From the NCBI GenBank assembly GCA_028696935.1, contig JAQVGE010000052.1, forward strand, positions 1-6,829: DNA of 6,829 nt, read 5' to 3'. Of the stretch, positions 1-6,446 are shown piece after piece. Each line of letters opens with the position of its first letter. The first letter of the stretch is position 1. The stretch is from Minisyncoccota bacterium (lineage in GTDB: Bacteria; Patescibacteria; Paceibacteria; UBA9973). The position numbers and the translations under genes are program-made. The notes under the pieces were generated by a model that was not told where the DNA came from, searched no databases, and saw nothing but the letters and a program-made list of their open reading frames with translations.

Positions 1-40
1 CAACTAGCTGCTCAAAGTCATTATCTTAAATTGTTGTAAT

Positions 41-874
41 TTATTTCGCCAAATATAAAGTGTTGTCTAAGACATATTTAAATATCGCTAGCAATTCAGT
101 TAATGAATCTTTTATTATATCGAAATCCTTAAAGACTGCCTTTCCTCTATGTGCAGAATTACATCGAACTTGATAATAGTAATCTATTGAACTCTTCGGA
201 TTACCAGGATTGAGCTTTTTGTAATTTAATTGGTCTACACTTACTATAACTCTCTCACTTTTAACATACGTTTTAAGCCCCTCAACAAATGATTCTTCAT
301 CAGCTAGATACTTAACTTTTTCACTTGGCTTTCCCCCGAAATAATATCTTAAATTGGCATACCTTTCTATAATACTCCAAAGAAATACATATGCCATTTG
401 TAATCTGAAAATCACATTATAGTCCCCAAAACGAAAGACCGAATTGTTTTCCAATATACTTTCTATTTCCTTTAAGCCGTATTTAAACAAGGGATCTTCC
501 TTCCCGTCCCAAGTCGATTCTTCTAAACTTACACTCCCCCGTACAGGTCTTTTTCCTACCAATACATTAGAATTCACTTTATCATTAACTTTAATTGTAT
601 CCCATTTATATACTTTATCTGGTTCTATATCAATTATCCTATTATAGGCATCTCTTTCTCGACCCTCTATAAAATGAATTAGAGTACCTCTAACATTAAT
701 TCTACCTTGGCTTGGGTTAAATAGTGGTAATCCATCTCTTTCCTTAAAAGAGCCCGTAACATAGCCATCCTCTGCTCTATAAACAAAATCCTTTATTCTT
801 GGGAAGGCTAGTTGCCCGGGTTTGAAAATACCATAGGCGAAAAAGGGTAAAGCTATATCCTGAGGCTTTTTCAT
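41..874 (-). CDS. GGCT/AIG2-like domain fused to HEPN-like domain (putative RNase-type effector)
   Basis: 277-residue protein. The N-terminal part (about residues 9-97) reads as a gamma-glutamylcyclotransferase-like (AIG2/GGCT) domain: a glycine-rich loop FFAYGIFKPG at 11-20, GLPLF at 48-52, VRGTL at 61-65, and IDIEPDKVYKW at 81-91, where Glu84 is the candidate catalytic acid. A linker (about 98-150) leads to a helical C-terminal domain (about 155-270). It ends in the segment QVRCNSAHRG (235-244), whose R237-x4-H242 spacing matches the RX4-6H ribonuclease motif of HEPN (including Apea-like) domains. Start choice: an upstream GTG at 1003 would extend the frame by 43 codons, but that stretch is Cys/Trp-rich and out of frame with a better coding signal. 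The ATG at 874 forms an ATGA overlap with the upstream gene's stop and has AGAGG 12 bases before it, so translational coupling is likely. Function as an RNA-cleaving toxin or defence effector is inference from the HEPN motif; whether the GGCT-like part is enzymatic or only binding is unknown. Confidence 0.72.
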   Translation of the reverse strand: MKKPQDIALPFFAYGIFKPGQLAFPRIKDFVYRAEDGYVTGSFKERDGLPLFNPSQGRINVRGTLIHFIEGRERDAYNRIIDIEPDKVYKWDTIKVNDKVNSNVLVGKRPVRGSVSLEESTWDGKEDPLFKYGLKEIESILENNSVFRFGDYNVIFRLQMAYVFLWSIIERYANLRYYFGGKPSEKVKYLADEESFVEGLKTYVKSERVIVSVDQLNYKKLNPGNPKSSIDYYYQVRCNSAHRGKAVFKDFDIIKDSLTELLAIFKYVLDNTLYLAK

Positions 875-999
875 TGCAATATCATTCCTCTCGCAGTATT
901 TGTAACAGTCAGAAGGAGTTTTTCTAAATCCCCAGTTCCATTGTTCTTGTCTATATAATCCAAAGCAGATTGTGCAAGTGCACCATAAAATTCGAATTC
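871..999 (-). pseudogene. C-terminal remnant of an upstream operon gene, 5' end missing
   Basis: On the minus strand 42 codons are open from 999 and end with a TGA at 873-871. That TGA overlaps the ATG of the GGCT-like/HEPN gene as ATGA. The translation is soluble and helix-prone (it includes YGALAQSALDYIDKN and ends TARGMILQ), much more protein-like than the alternative frame over the same bases. The frame has no start codon in its first part and meets a TGA at 1002-1000, with further stops beyond. The coding signal therefore stops at about position 1000. I read this as the tail of a longer gene truncated by insertion or recombination there. The product cannot be identified from this fragment. 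In an intact locus it would be the co-translated partner of the GGCT-like/HEPN protein. Confidence 0.55.
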
Positions 1000-1030
1000 T
1001 CACTTGAGGTATTTTTAGGAATATAATAAC

Positions 1031-1196
1031 TGTTATATCTTGTTATAAAAATCTCGTCAAACCCTTGAAAATACTAAACTTTTCATGGGTGTCCTCTCCG
1101 TCACATCTTGTATCGTGTTATATCGTTTTACCCTTGGTTATGACCTCTGATAAGGGAAAAAACAAGGGAAAGAAAATCCGGTAACAACTTATAACA
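1031..1196. repeat. Cluster of TGTTATA repeats in non-coding junction region
   Basis: The stretch from about 1004 to 1264 holds no convincing gene. TGTTATATC occurs twice (1031-1039 and 1116-1124), TGTTATA again at 1041-1047, and the inverse TATAACA at 1190-1196. The last lies in TTATAA-CAAA-TTATAA (1189-1204). CCCTTG occurs at 1062-1067 and 1131-1136, with its complement CAAGGG at 1163-1168. The cluster lies directly beside the broken gene ending at 999. Repeated short sites next to a disrupted gene are what an attachment region with recombinase-binding sites might look like. The region is AT-rich, so some of these matches may be chance. Confidence 0.35.
1062..1089. other. Imperfect 10-bp hairpin without a T-run
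   Basis: CCCTTGAAAA (1062-1071) pairs with TTTTCATGGG (1080-1089) with one T-T mismatch and an eight-base loop. No run of T follows on either strand, so a simple intrinsic terminator is unlikely. It may be a decayed terminator or part of an element end. Confidence 0.4.
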
Positions 1197-1264
1197 AATT
1201 ATAAAAATGGCAGTTGGAATTGGATGAGATGCTTTTAATTCAATTACAGGAAAGGACAGATAAG

Positions 1265-1504
1265 ATGAGATTAATATACGTAGAATATAACCCACAGACA
1301 AACAGTATTGATGTATCCACATTTGAGAATTACATATTACGGATTGATTGTAATAAGGCTGAGGACGGATTAATAACAGCACCCTGCTCGCAGAATTCTT
1401 TGAATGCATTAGCAATAGATGAGCCATTGGAGTATGTTCGGCTTGCCTTAGATGGAGAAATGCAGGCGTGGGTAGATGCGATTGATAGTCTGGAAGTTTG
1501 GTAA
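1265..1504 (+). CDS. Small acidic protein resembling the DUF6061 family
   Basis: 79 residues starting MRLIYVEYNPQTNSIDVSTF and ending WVDAIDSLEVW. The frame stays open upstream to a TTG at 1214 and an ATG at 1229. The ATG at 1265 is preferred because GGAAAGG lies about nine bases before it and because the conserved-looking part begins there. The protein is acidic, has no signal peptide or membrane segment, and ends with a motif-like stretch LDGEMQAWVDAIDSL. From memory this resembles the DUF6061 small proteins of clostridia, whose function is unknown; a profile search would settle it. The gene stands alone between the non-coding junction and a terminator-like hairpin at 1628-1657. No clear promoter was seen upstream. 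Its place beside a candidate element end suggests it belongs to the mobile element, which is inference. Confidence 0.68.
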   Translation: MRLIYVEYNPQTNSIDVSTFENYILRIDCNKAEDGLITAPCSQNSLNALAIDEPLEYVRLALDGEMQAWVDAIDSLEVW

Positions 1505-1627
1505 ATTCAATCAGTGGCTATTCTAAAAAATGCTTGTAGAATAACGGAATCAGATATGATAGAATAAGAGAAAAATTTCAGGTTTCATCATTAAATTATA
1601 ATTAGGTAATTATTAATGTTTTTTCAT

Positions 1628-1657
1628 AAAAAGAGCTACAGTAATGTGGTTCTTTTT
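1628..1657 (+). terminator. Intrinsic terminator between the small gene and the TetR cassette
   Basis: AAAAAGAGCTACA (1628-1640) pairs with TGTGGTTCTTTTT (1645-1657) over 13 bp, including two G-T wobbles, with a GTAA loop and a five-T run at the 3' side. The stem is AT-rich, with only three G-C pairs, so strength is uncertain. The A-tract on the other side makes it potentially bidirectional. It insulates the promoter at 1677 from upstream transcription. Confidence 0.6.
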
Positions 1658-1676
1658 GTTTGTGTTGAAAAATGTC

Positions 1677-1705
1677 TTGACAAAATGCATAATTTGATTT
1701 AATCT
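1677..1705 (+). promoter_or_regulatory. Sigma-A-type promoter of the TetR cassette
   Basis: A perfect -35 box TTGACA (1677-1682) is followed after 17 bases by TAATCT (1700-1705), a 4/6 match to the -10 consensus, 38 bases before the TetR start. The spacer contains a weak dyad, CAAAAT-GCAT-AATTTG (1681-1696). It lies between the two boxes, where a TetR-type repressor would block RNA polymerase. TGAC (1705-1708 region) and GTCA (about 1723-1728) form a second weak dyad. Neither is good enough to call an operator. Confidence 0.7.
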
Positions 1706-1742
1706 GACTAAAAGAACCGAAATGGTCAAAAAGGGGAAGATA

Positions 1743-2366
1743 ATGCCTAAGATATACTCTAAAGAAGAGAAAAAGCAGATTATTCAAAGGTTAAAAGAGG
1801 AAGCCAACATCCTTATGCAGGAAAAGGGCGTGAAAAAAACCACAGTAGATGAGCTGGTGAAGAGAGTTGGAATTCCTAAGGGGACATTCTATCTGTTTTA
1901 TCCAAGTAAAGAAATGTTGCTTTTTGATGTGGCTCAAGATTTTCATGAACAAGTAGACGAACATATGACAAATGGTGTCTATAAGATTATTCAAGATAAA
2001 AAAATGTCTATGGATGCGTTAGATTTCTCGGGTTGTGTGGATGAACTCACAGATTTAATACTTTGTGCCATGGAGATAACATACAATTCGTGCTTGAAAG
2101 TTCTTCTTAATCCAGACTCGATGGCGTTGGTTTTATCGAAACTTCCGGATGATGTATTGACAAAGCACAGAGAAAATGACAGTGATATAGGAGAGGGAAT
2201 GTTTAAGGAGCTTGCAATGAAAAGAAACTTAAATGTGCAGGCTTTATCAGGAGCATTTATGATGATTATTTTCGGTGGGATGTATAAGAGAGAGATTGGA
2301 GAAGAAAACTGGAAGGACAGTATGCGAATTGCAATTAAGGGAATCGTTTTGCAGTTAGTAGGATAA
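1743..2366 (+). CDS. TetR/AcrR-family transcriptional regulator
   Basis: 207 residues, typical TetR length. Residues about 9-57 form the N-terminal DNA-binding domain. The helix-turn-helix core is TTVDELVKRVGIPKGTFYLF (33-52), followed by YPSKEMLLFDV. The TTVDELVKRVGIPKGTFYLFY type of signature is diagnostic of the family. The rest is a variable helical ligand-binding and dimerisation domain, so the ligand cannot be predicted. An in-frame ATG at 1722 exists, but the ATG at 1743 has AAGGGG six bases upstream and starts the protein in the usual way for the family. It is the first gene behind the promoter at 1677 and is followed by the membrane protein after 35 bases. It therefore probably regulates itself and the cassette, by analogy with other TetR members. 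Confidence 0.93.
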   Translation: MPKIYSKEEKKQIIQRLKEEANILMQEKGVKKTTVDELVKRVGIPKGTFYLFYPSKEMLLFDVAQDFHEQVDEHMTNGVYKIIQDKKMSMDALDFSGCVDELTDLILCAMEITYNSCLKVLLNPDSMALVLSKLPDDVLTKHRENDSDIGEGMFKELAMKRNLNVQALSGAFMMIIFGGMYKREIGEENWKDSMRIAIKGIVLQLVG

Positions 2367-2401
2367 AAGTTGCACTATTGGTGGAAAGGGGATATAAATA
2401 T

Positions 2402-2875
2402 ATGACTGAGAAGTTTGCACATAAGAGTACCGAATGTACGAAAAAAATATATGCATGGGAACCATGGTTCTTTTTATTTTTCGGTGTATTTCATTTGCAT
2501 AGAATTTGGGCTTTAATAGATAGAGAATCCTATGCTTCGTTTTGGTTGGGAATAATGGAAAATAAAGGGATTGAATATTTTGTGATTATGGGAGTACTTG
2601 CTGCATTATGCATTCTCGGAATTGTTACATTTATCAAAAATCAAAAGAGCAATTATTGGTGGCGATGGATATACATATTTGGTGGCAGTTATGTCCTATT
2701 TGATTTATTTGCAATTGCAACCGGAATGATGTTTTGGAGCAGGTTGTTACAAATGATGTTTGATACAACCTCATCCTATTGGAACGTTATTTGGTTATTC
2801 TTTATTATTCTTGGTGGATGTGTATTTGTTTTGGGACTTCAACTGTTCAGAAGTATGAAAAGATTGGAGAAATAA
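2402..2875 (+). CDS. Four-helix integral membrane protein, function unknown
   Basis: 157 residues with four hydrophobic segments at about 20-40 (rich in W and F, ending HLHRIWAL), 58-78, 87-112 and 127-149. A basic tail (RSMKRLEK) suggests cytoplasmic N and C termini. The frame is open from a TTG at 2378, but the ATG at 2402 is preferred because AAAGGGG lies eight bases before it. No catalytic or transporter motif is recognisable. The conspicuous features are the paired histidines HLH (31-33) in the first helix and several tryptophans at helix ends (WWRW at 86-89). The gene lies between the TetR gene and the hydrolases, one base before the first hydrolase start, whose ribosome-binding site (GGAGAA) is inside its last codons. 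This makes an operon nearly certain. It may anchor, transport or protect against whatever the hydrolases act on. Confidence 0.85.
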   Translation: MTEKFAHKSTECTKKIYAWEPWFFLFFGVFHLHRIWALIDRESYASFWLGIMENKGIEYFVIMGVLAALCILGIVTFIKNQKSNYWWRWIYIFGGSYVLFDLFAIATGMMFWSRLLQMMFDTTSSYWNVIWLFFIILGGCVFVLGLQLFRSMKRLEK

Positions 2876-2876
2876 T

Positions 2877-3737
2877 ATGGGTACATACAAATCTGAAAAA
2901 GGGAAAGCAGCAATTTTAGCTCTGTATGATGAACAGCTTAGCAGAATCAAATGTCCATATAAAGATATTTGGGTTAACACCACATTTGGAAAAACACATC
3001 TTATTGAAACCGGCAATATGAGCGGAGAGCCGTTGCTGGTTTTTCACGGGGGTAACGCAACTACTGCATATAATCTTTTGGCTTTGGATTTTCTGATGGA
3101 GGATTATCATATTTATGCGGTTGATATCATTGGACATCCTGGAAAGAGTGCCGAAAACTGTTTGTCATCCAAAGGATATGATTATGGTGAGTGGACAAGT
3201 CAGGTAATTACGGAATTGGGTTTTGACTCGATTTCATGTTGTTCGGGTTCGTTTGGCGCAGGTGTACTTGCAAAAACAATGTGTGTTTCTCCTGAAAAAA
3301 TCAAAAGGGCATTATTGTATGTTCCTTCGGGAATAAAGAATGCACCAGCAATAAATAGCATGAGTATGATGTTGCCGATGATTATGTACTGGATTACTCA
3401 TAAAGATAAATGGTTAAAAAAGACAATGCTCCCGATTGCTATTACAGAAGATAATATAACGGATGACTTATATTAAACGGCGAAATTGAGTATCTGTCAT
3501 GCAAAAGTAAAAACAGGGATGCCAAGCAATGTAGATGGAGCTTTGATGAAGAAGTGCAATGCACCGACTCTGGTTATGGCGGCAGAAAAAGACTGTTTAT
3601 TTCCGGGCAAAGGTGTAATCAAAAGAGCAAAAGAGATTATTCCTAATTGCACCACTTACTTAATTAAAGGACGAGGCCATATGAATATTATGACAGATGC
3701 TGAAAAGGAAATGATCAGGGTGTTTTTGAAATCATAG
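2877..3737 (+). pseudogene. Alpha/beta hydrolase, first of two tandem copies, interrupted by an in-frame TAA
   Basis: The 286-residue frame would be a complete alpha/beta-fold hydrolase, but codon 200 is TAA (3474-3476). Reading resumes in the same frame, so this is a nonsense codon and not a frameshift. Seen motifs: HGGN at 57-60 (oxyanion-hole region), DIIGHPGKS at 83-91, nucleophile elbow SGSFG at 123-127 with Ser125, and VPSGI about 24 residues later. The catalytic acid (AAEKDCLFP) and histidine (GRGHMN) lie after the stop. The 199-residue product would therefore lack two of the three triad residues and should be inactive as a classical hydrolase. A TTG at 3486 could restart the tail but has no ribosome-binding site. 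It is collinear with the intact copy at 3781 and shares TTFGKTH, HGGN, GKS and VPSGI. A sequencing error cannot be excluded. Confidence 0.82.
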
Positions 3738-3780
3738 GATTATTTGAAGTTTCCTATCTATGAAGAGGTGATAATGTACA

Positions 3781-4650
3781 ATGGGTAAATTTGTATATAA
3801 GAATAAAGAATGTATGGATAAGATGCATGAATTTTATGATAAAGCTCTTAATTCATTGAATATTAATTATGAAGAGCAGTATATTGGTACCACGTTCGGC
3901 AAAACCCATGTGTTGATAATTGGAGATACGAAAAAGAGAAAAATGATTACTTTGCATGGTGGAAACGGTATTTCGCCTTTGAATATTAGAATTTTTATAC
4001 CACTTTTAGAAGAATATTGCATTATTGCACCTGATGTTATAGGAATGCCGGGAAAGTCAGAACCATATCGTAATTTAGATACGAATAAAGATGATTATGG
4101 ATTATGGCTTGGTGAAATAATGGATAATATGAATTTGATGAAATGCTTATTTGCAGTTTCATCCTATAGTGCTGCAATGTTATTGTCTTTTGCAAAAATA
4201 TATCCGGATAGAATTGAAAAGGCATTACTATTGGTTCCTTCCGGGATAGCACATGGAAAAATAATGCCAATGATTAGTAAAATGGTAGTACCATTTATGA
4301 AGTATTACATAAAGCCCGATACAGAAACATTAAAAATTGTCTTGGAGACAATGGTGACAGAAAGTGATGACTTGTGGTGCGAATTTCTTGATATTATGAT
4401 GTCGTCTTATAAGATGGAAATGCGTCCTCCCAGAGAATTTTCCCAAAAAGAACTAAAGAATTTTAATGCAGATATTATTCTGTTTGCATCTGAAGATGAT
4501 ATTTTCTTCCCGGCATCAAAGGTATTTGCAAAGGCAACGTTATTATTTACCGGCAATTGTAAGATGATAGAAATTAATAGTAAACATCTACCAGATGAAA
4601 AGACGATGAAGTATGTTTGTGAAGAAACAATTGCATTCTTTAATTCGTAG
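3781..4650 (+). CDS. Alpha/beta-fold hydrolase, second tandem copy (intact)
   Basis: 289 residues, full length for a soluble alpha/beta hydrolase of the MhpC-like superfamily, probably cytoplasmic since no signal peptide is seen. Motifs in order: TTFGKTH (37-43), HGGN (59-62), DVIGMPGKS (85-93), nucleophile elbow VSSYS (126-130) with Ser128, VPSGI (152-156), acid region SEDDIFFP with Asp240, and His269 in NSKHLPDEK. A complete Ser-Asp-His triad is thus present. The elbow is unusual because both small glycines of GxSxG are replaced (Val126, Ser130). The start at 3781 fits the paralogue, which also begins MG, and has AGAGGTG about ten bases upstream. The gene follows the first copy by 43 bases and is last in the cassette. 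Substrate is unknown; the lid region (about 157-225) differs strongly from copy one, so the two may have different substrates. Confidence 0.88.
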   Translation: MGKFVYKNKECMDKMHEFYDKALNSLNINYEEQYIGTTFGKTHVLIIGDTKKRKMITLHGGNGISPLNIRIFIPLLEEYCIIAPDVIGMPGKSEPYRNLDTNKDDYGLWLGEIMDNMNLMKCLFAVSSYSAAMLLSFAKIYPDRIEKALLLVPSGIAHGKIMPMISKMVVPFMKYYIKPDTETLKIVLETMVTESDDLWCEFLDIMMSSYKMEMRPPREFSQKELKNFNADIILFASEDDIFFPASKVFAKATLLFTGNCKMIEINSKHLPDEKTMKYVCEETIAFFNS

Positions 4651-4716
4651 AGAAATATACTGAGATTTAAATTTATCTAACACATGAAACTTCAGTTCTA
4701 CGCATATTATGAATTT

Positions 4717-4758
4717 AAAACAGCCTTATCCACTATGTGTGTAGATAAGGCTGTTTTT
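4717..4758. terminator. Bidirectional intrinsic terminator between convergent genes
   Basis: AAAACAGCCTTATC (4717-4730) pairs perfectly over 14 bp with GATAAGGCTGTTTT (4744-4757) around a 13-base loop. A T-run follows on the plus strand and TTTAAA on the minus strand. It lies 66 bases after the second hydrolase and 16 bases after the relaxase stop, so it can end both transcripts. The rest of 4651-4773 shows nothing else. Confidence 0.88.
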
Positions 4759-4773
4759 GAGGTTGTGTGCCGA

Positions 4774-6360
4774 TTATCTCGCCCCTTTATCTCTGTTCTG
4801 GTAAGGGCGGTTGGAGTTCTGCCTGTCAGCTTTTTCCTGATACCGCTGTAGCTTTTCGTGCATGGTTTCGGCTTTTGGAGTGGTTTGTTCTCCAAAGTCT
4901 TTTTCCAACTTGGCACATTCTTTCTGATATGCGTCTGTGGCACGCTGTGCGGTATAGAATGCTGTGTAGAAATCCTGCACCGTTGCAAATCTGTGTTGGC
5001 TGACGATGCCGGATAATCCGGCTTTGAGGCTTCGGATTTCCTCGGTTTTGGTGGCAATCTTGGTTTCAAGTTCCTTTTTCTTGGTAAGCCTTGCAAGTCC
5101 CTTTAAATCGCTTAATTCAATTTCCAGTTTTGTCCGTTCACACTCTGCTTCAAAGATAAGACGATTTTGCTTATCAAGAGTAACCTTGATTTTTTGAAGT
5201 CTTGGGAAAGCGGCGGCTTCCGGTGGAATAACCGGTCTTGGAGGTATCTGTGGCTTGGGTTGTTCTATAACCTCTGTTTCGAGAACGGTTGCAGTAATGG
5301 TGCTTACTGGTGGCTCTGGCTGGGTTATTTCTTCAATAGCCGGAGTTGTAACAACTTCTACGGTGTCATCTGCTTTTATAACAGCCTTGCTACCGTATTC
5401 TTTTTCCAAAGCTTCATAAAACAGCTTGTTTTTCAGTTCTCTTGCGGCGGTCAGTACATCATGAATCAGAAGTGCCAGTCGGTTGGTTGCTCCTCGTATG
5501 ATATTGGCAAGCAGTTCTGGACAGTTGCCCCATACTTTGATGGAGTTACGGATACGGTCTGTGATAAATTCCTTTTTTATCTGCTGTATCTCATACTCCG
5601 GCACTTGGCTGACTAAGGCTCGGTCTACTTCGTGATTCCACATCATACGCACCTCATTATCTTTCTTTATCTGTTCCGCTTTGGGATTATTCTTACCGAT
5701 TTTCTTGGTGGCAAGGTATAATCCGTTTTTATCAAATACATGAAGCTTATTTTTATCGTCCTCTATCAGAAGGTTGATAAGGTCAGTATAGAAGCGTTTC
5801 GCTTCATCTAAATAATGCTCCTGCTTGAACAGCTTGTTCTTGGCGGTAAATAAGGTTCGCTCATAGACTTCACCTTTTTTAATTATTTTACAACCCTTAC
5901 GGACATTACCGCTATCATCCAGTATCTCTTTTTTGGTGCGTACATGCTTTTTCTGTTCGTTGTAGAACATATTGCGTGTTGCAATCTTTTCTATGGGTTC
6001 CGGTAACAGTTCCCTTTCCGAAAAGATGAGATGGATATGATAGTTGGTCTTGCGTTTGTTGTGGTGCAGGGCTGAAACGCACTCCACACCATACTTTTCC
6101 TTAAAGCGGTTGGTAAATAACTGTAACAGCCTGTCAGGGTCGTACAGGTCAGGGAAAGATTCTGGCAGGGCTATAATAAGTTCTCTTGCCTCGATACATT
6201 TTCCCTCTGTACCGCTTTTTAGAAATTCCTGCTGATTAAATCGTGCAAGCTCTGTCCAGTAGTGTCGGTCTGTGGTTTCATAGACCGCATACAGATTCTC
6301 CTGCTTGGCATGACTGGATATATAGGTAATCCTGCCACGGACATTGTGGAGCTTGCTCAT
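4774..6360 (-). CDS. MobA/MobL-type (MOBQ-like) relaxase
   Basis: 528 residues. The N-terminal part (about 1-240) is a relaxase/nickase domain that would cut one strand at oriT and pilot it into the recipient. Tyrosines near the start (Tyr13 in RGRITYISS, Tyr24, Tyr27) are candidates for the strand-transfer residue. The metal-binding motif is in ALHHNKRKTNYHIHLIFSER: His99/His100, His108-x-His110 and Glu115. The strings RGRITYISSHAKQENLY and IEARELIIALPE match my memory of relaxases common in clostridial elements. Then come a helical region, a Pro/Glu/Thr linker (about 335-385), a coiled coil (about 388-450) and a basic tail. Composition is visibly richer in G+C than the hydrolase cassette. 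The gene is preceded by a hairpin-rich non-coding region (probable oriT) and ends at the shared terminator. The start is debatable: see the entry at 6382-6397. Confidence 0.92.
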   Translation of the reverse strand: MSKLHNVRGRITYISSHAKQENLYAVYETTDRHYWTELARFNQQEFLKSGTEGKCIEARELIIALPESFPDLYDPDRLLQLFTNRFKEKYGVECVSALHHNKRKTNYHIHLIFSERELLPEPIEKIATRNMFYNEQKKHVRTKKEILDDSGNVRKGCKIIKKGEVYERTLFTAKNKLFKQEHYLDEAKRFYTDLINLLIEDDKNKLHVFDKNGLYLATKKIGKNNPKAEQIKKDNEVRMMWNHEVDRALVSQVPEYEIQQIKKEFITDRIRNSIKVWGNCPELLANIIRGATNRLALLIHDVLTAARELKNKLFYEALEKEYGSKAVIKADDTVEVVTTPAIEEITQPEPPVSTITATVLETEVIEQPKPQIPPRPVIPPEAAAFPRLQKIKVTLDKQNRLIFEAECERTKLEIELSDLKGLARLTKKKELETKIATKTEEIRSLKAGLSGIVSQHRFATVQDFYTAFYTAQRATDAYQKECAKLEKDFGEQTTPKAETMHEKLQRYQEKADRQNSNRPYQNRDKGAR

Positions 6361-6381
6361 TTGAATAAATGAATTTCTTTC

Positions 6382-6397
6382 GATAGTGCTTCCTCCT
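6382..6397 (-). promoter_or_regulatory. Strong ribosome-binding site placed for an ATC codon upstream of the relaxase ATG
   Basis: On the minus strand a perfect AGGAGG (6397-6392) is followed after seven bases by ATC (6384-6382). This is in frame with the relaxase, eight codons before the annotated ATG at 6360. The ATG itself is 31 bases from the AGGAGG and has only AAAGAAA-type sequence nearer. Either translation begins at the non-standard ATC, or an ancestral ATG there has mutated and the downstream ATG is used weakly. The intervening codons read ERNSFIQ. Confidence 0.5.
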
Positions 6398-6446
6398 CTC
6401 GTAAATGTTACTTAGGGAAAGAGGTGGAAGGATTATATAAGTGAGT

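Noticed and set aside
1..40. Start of a further gene after the GGCT-like/HEPN gene
   Set aside because: The only minus-strand ATG (21-19) meets a stop after five codons, and nothing else is readable in 40 bases.
444..647. Plus-strand ORF inside the GGCT-like/HEPN gene
   Set aside because: Antisense shadow of a better-supported gene; low-complexity Leu/Ser composition and no motif.
875..1003. N-terminal extension of the GGCT-like/HEPN protein from a GTG at 1003 (43 extra residues)
   Set aside because: The extension is rich in Cys and Trp and unlike a domain start. The other frame over the same bases looks coding and ends in an ATGA overlap with the ATG at 874.
1128..1427. Minus-strand 99-codon ORF opposite the DUF6061-like gene
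   Set aside because: The plus-strand gene has a ribosome-binding site and coherent sequence; this frame shows no start signal or recognisable domain.
3486..3737. Independent 83-residue protein from a TTG start
   Set aside because: It is the in-frame continuation of the interrupted hydrolase, with no ribosome-binding site at the TTG.
3773..3787. ATG at 3773 as start of the second hydrolase
   Set aside because: It is out of frame and meets TAA after four codons; the ATG at 3781 matches the N-terminus of the paralogue.
4767..5616. Several plus-strand and minus-strand ORFs (4767-5003, 4707-5096, 5006-5197, 5167-5616) inside the relaxase
   Set aside because: All overlap the relaxase coiled-coil and linker coding sequence and have shadow-like composition (Ser/Phe/Cys- or Thr/Pro-rich).
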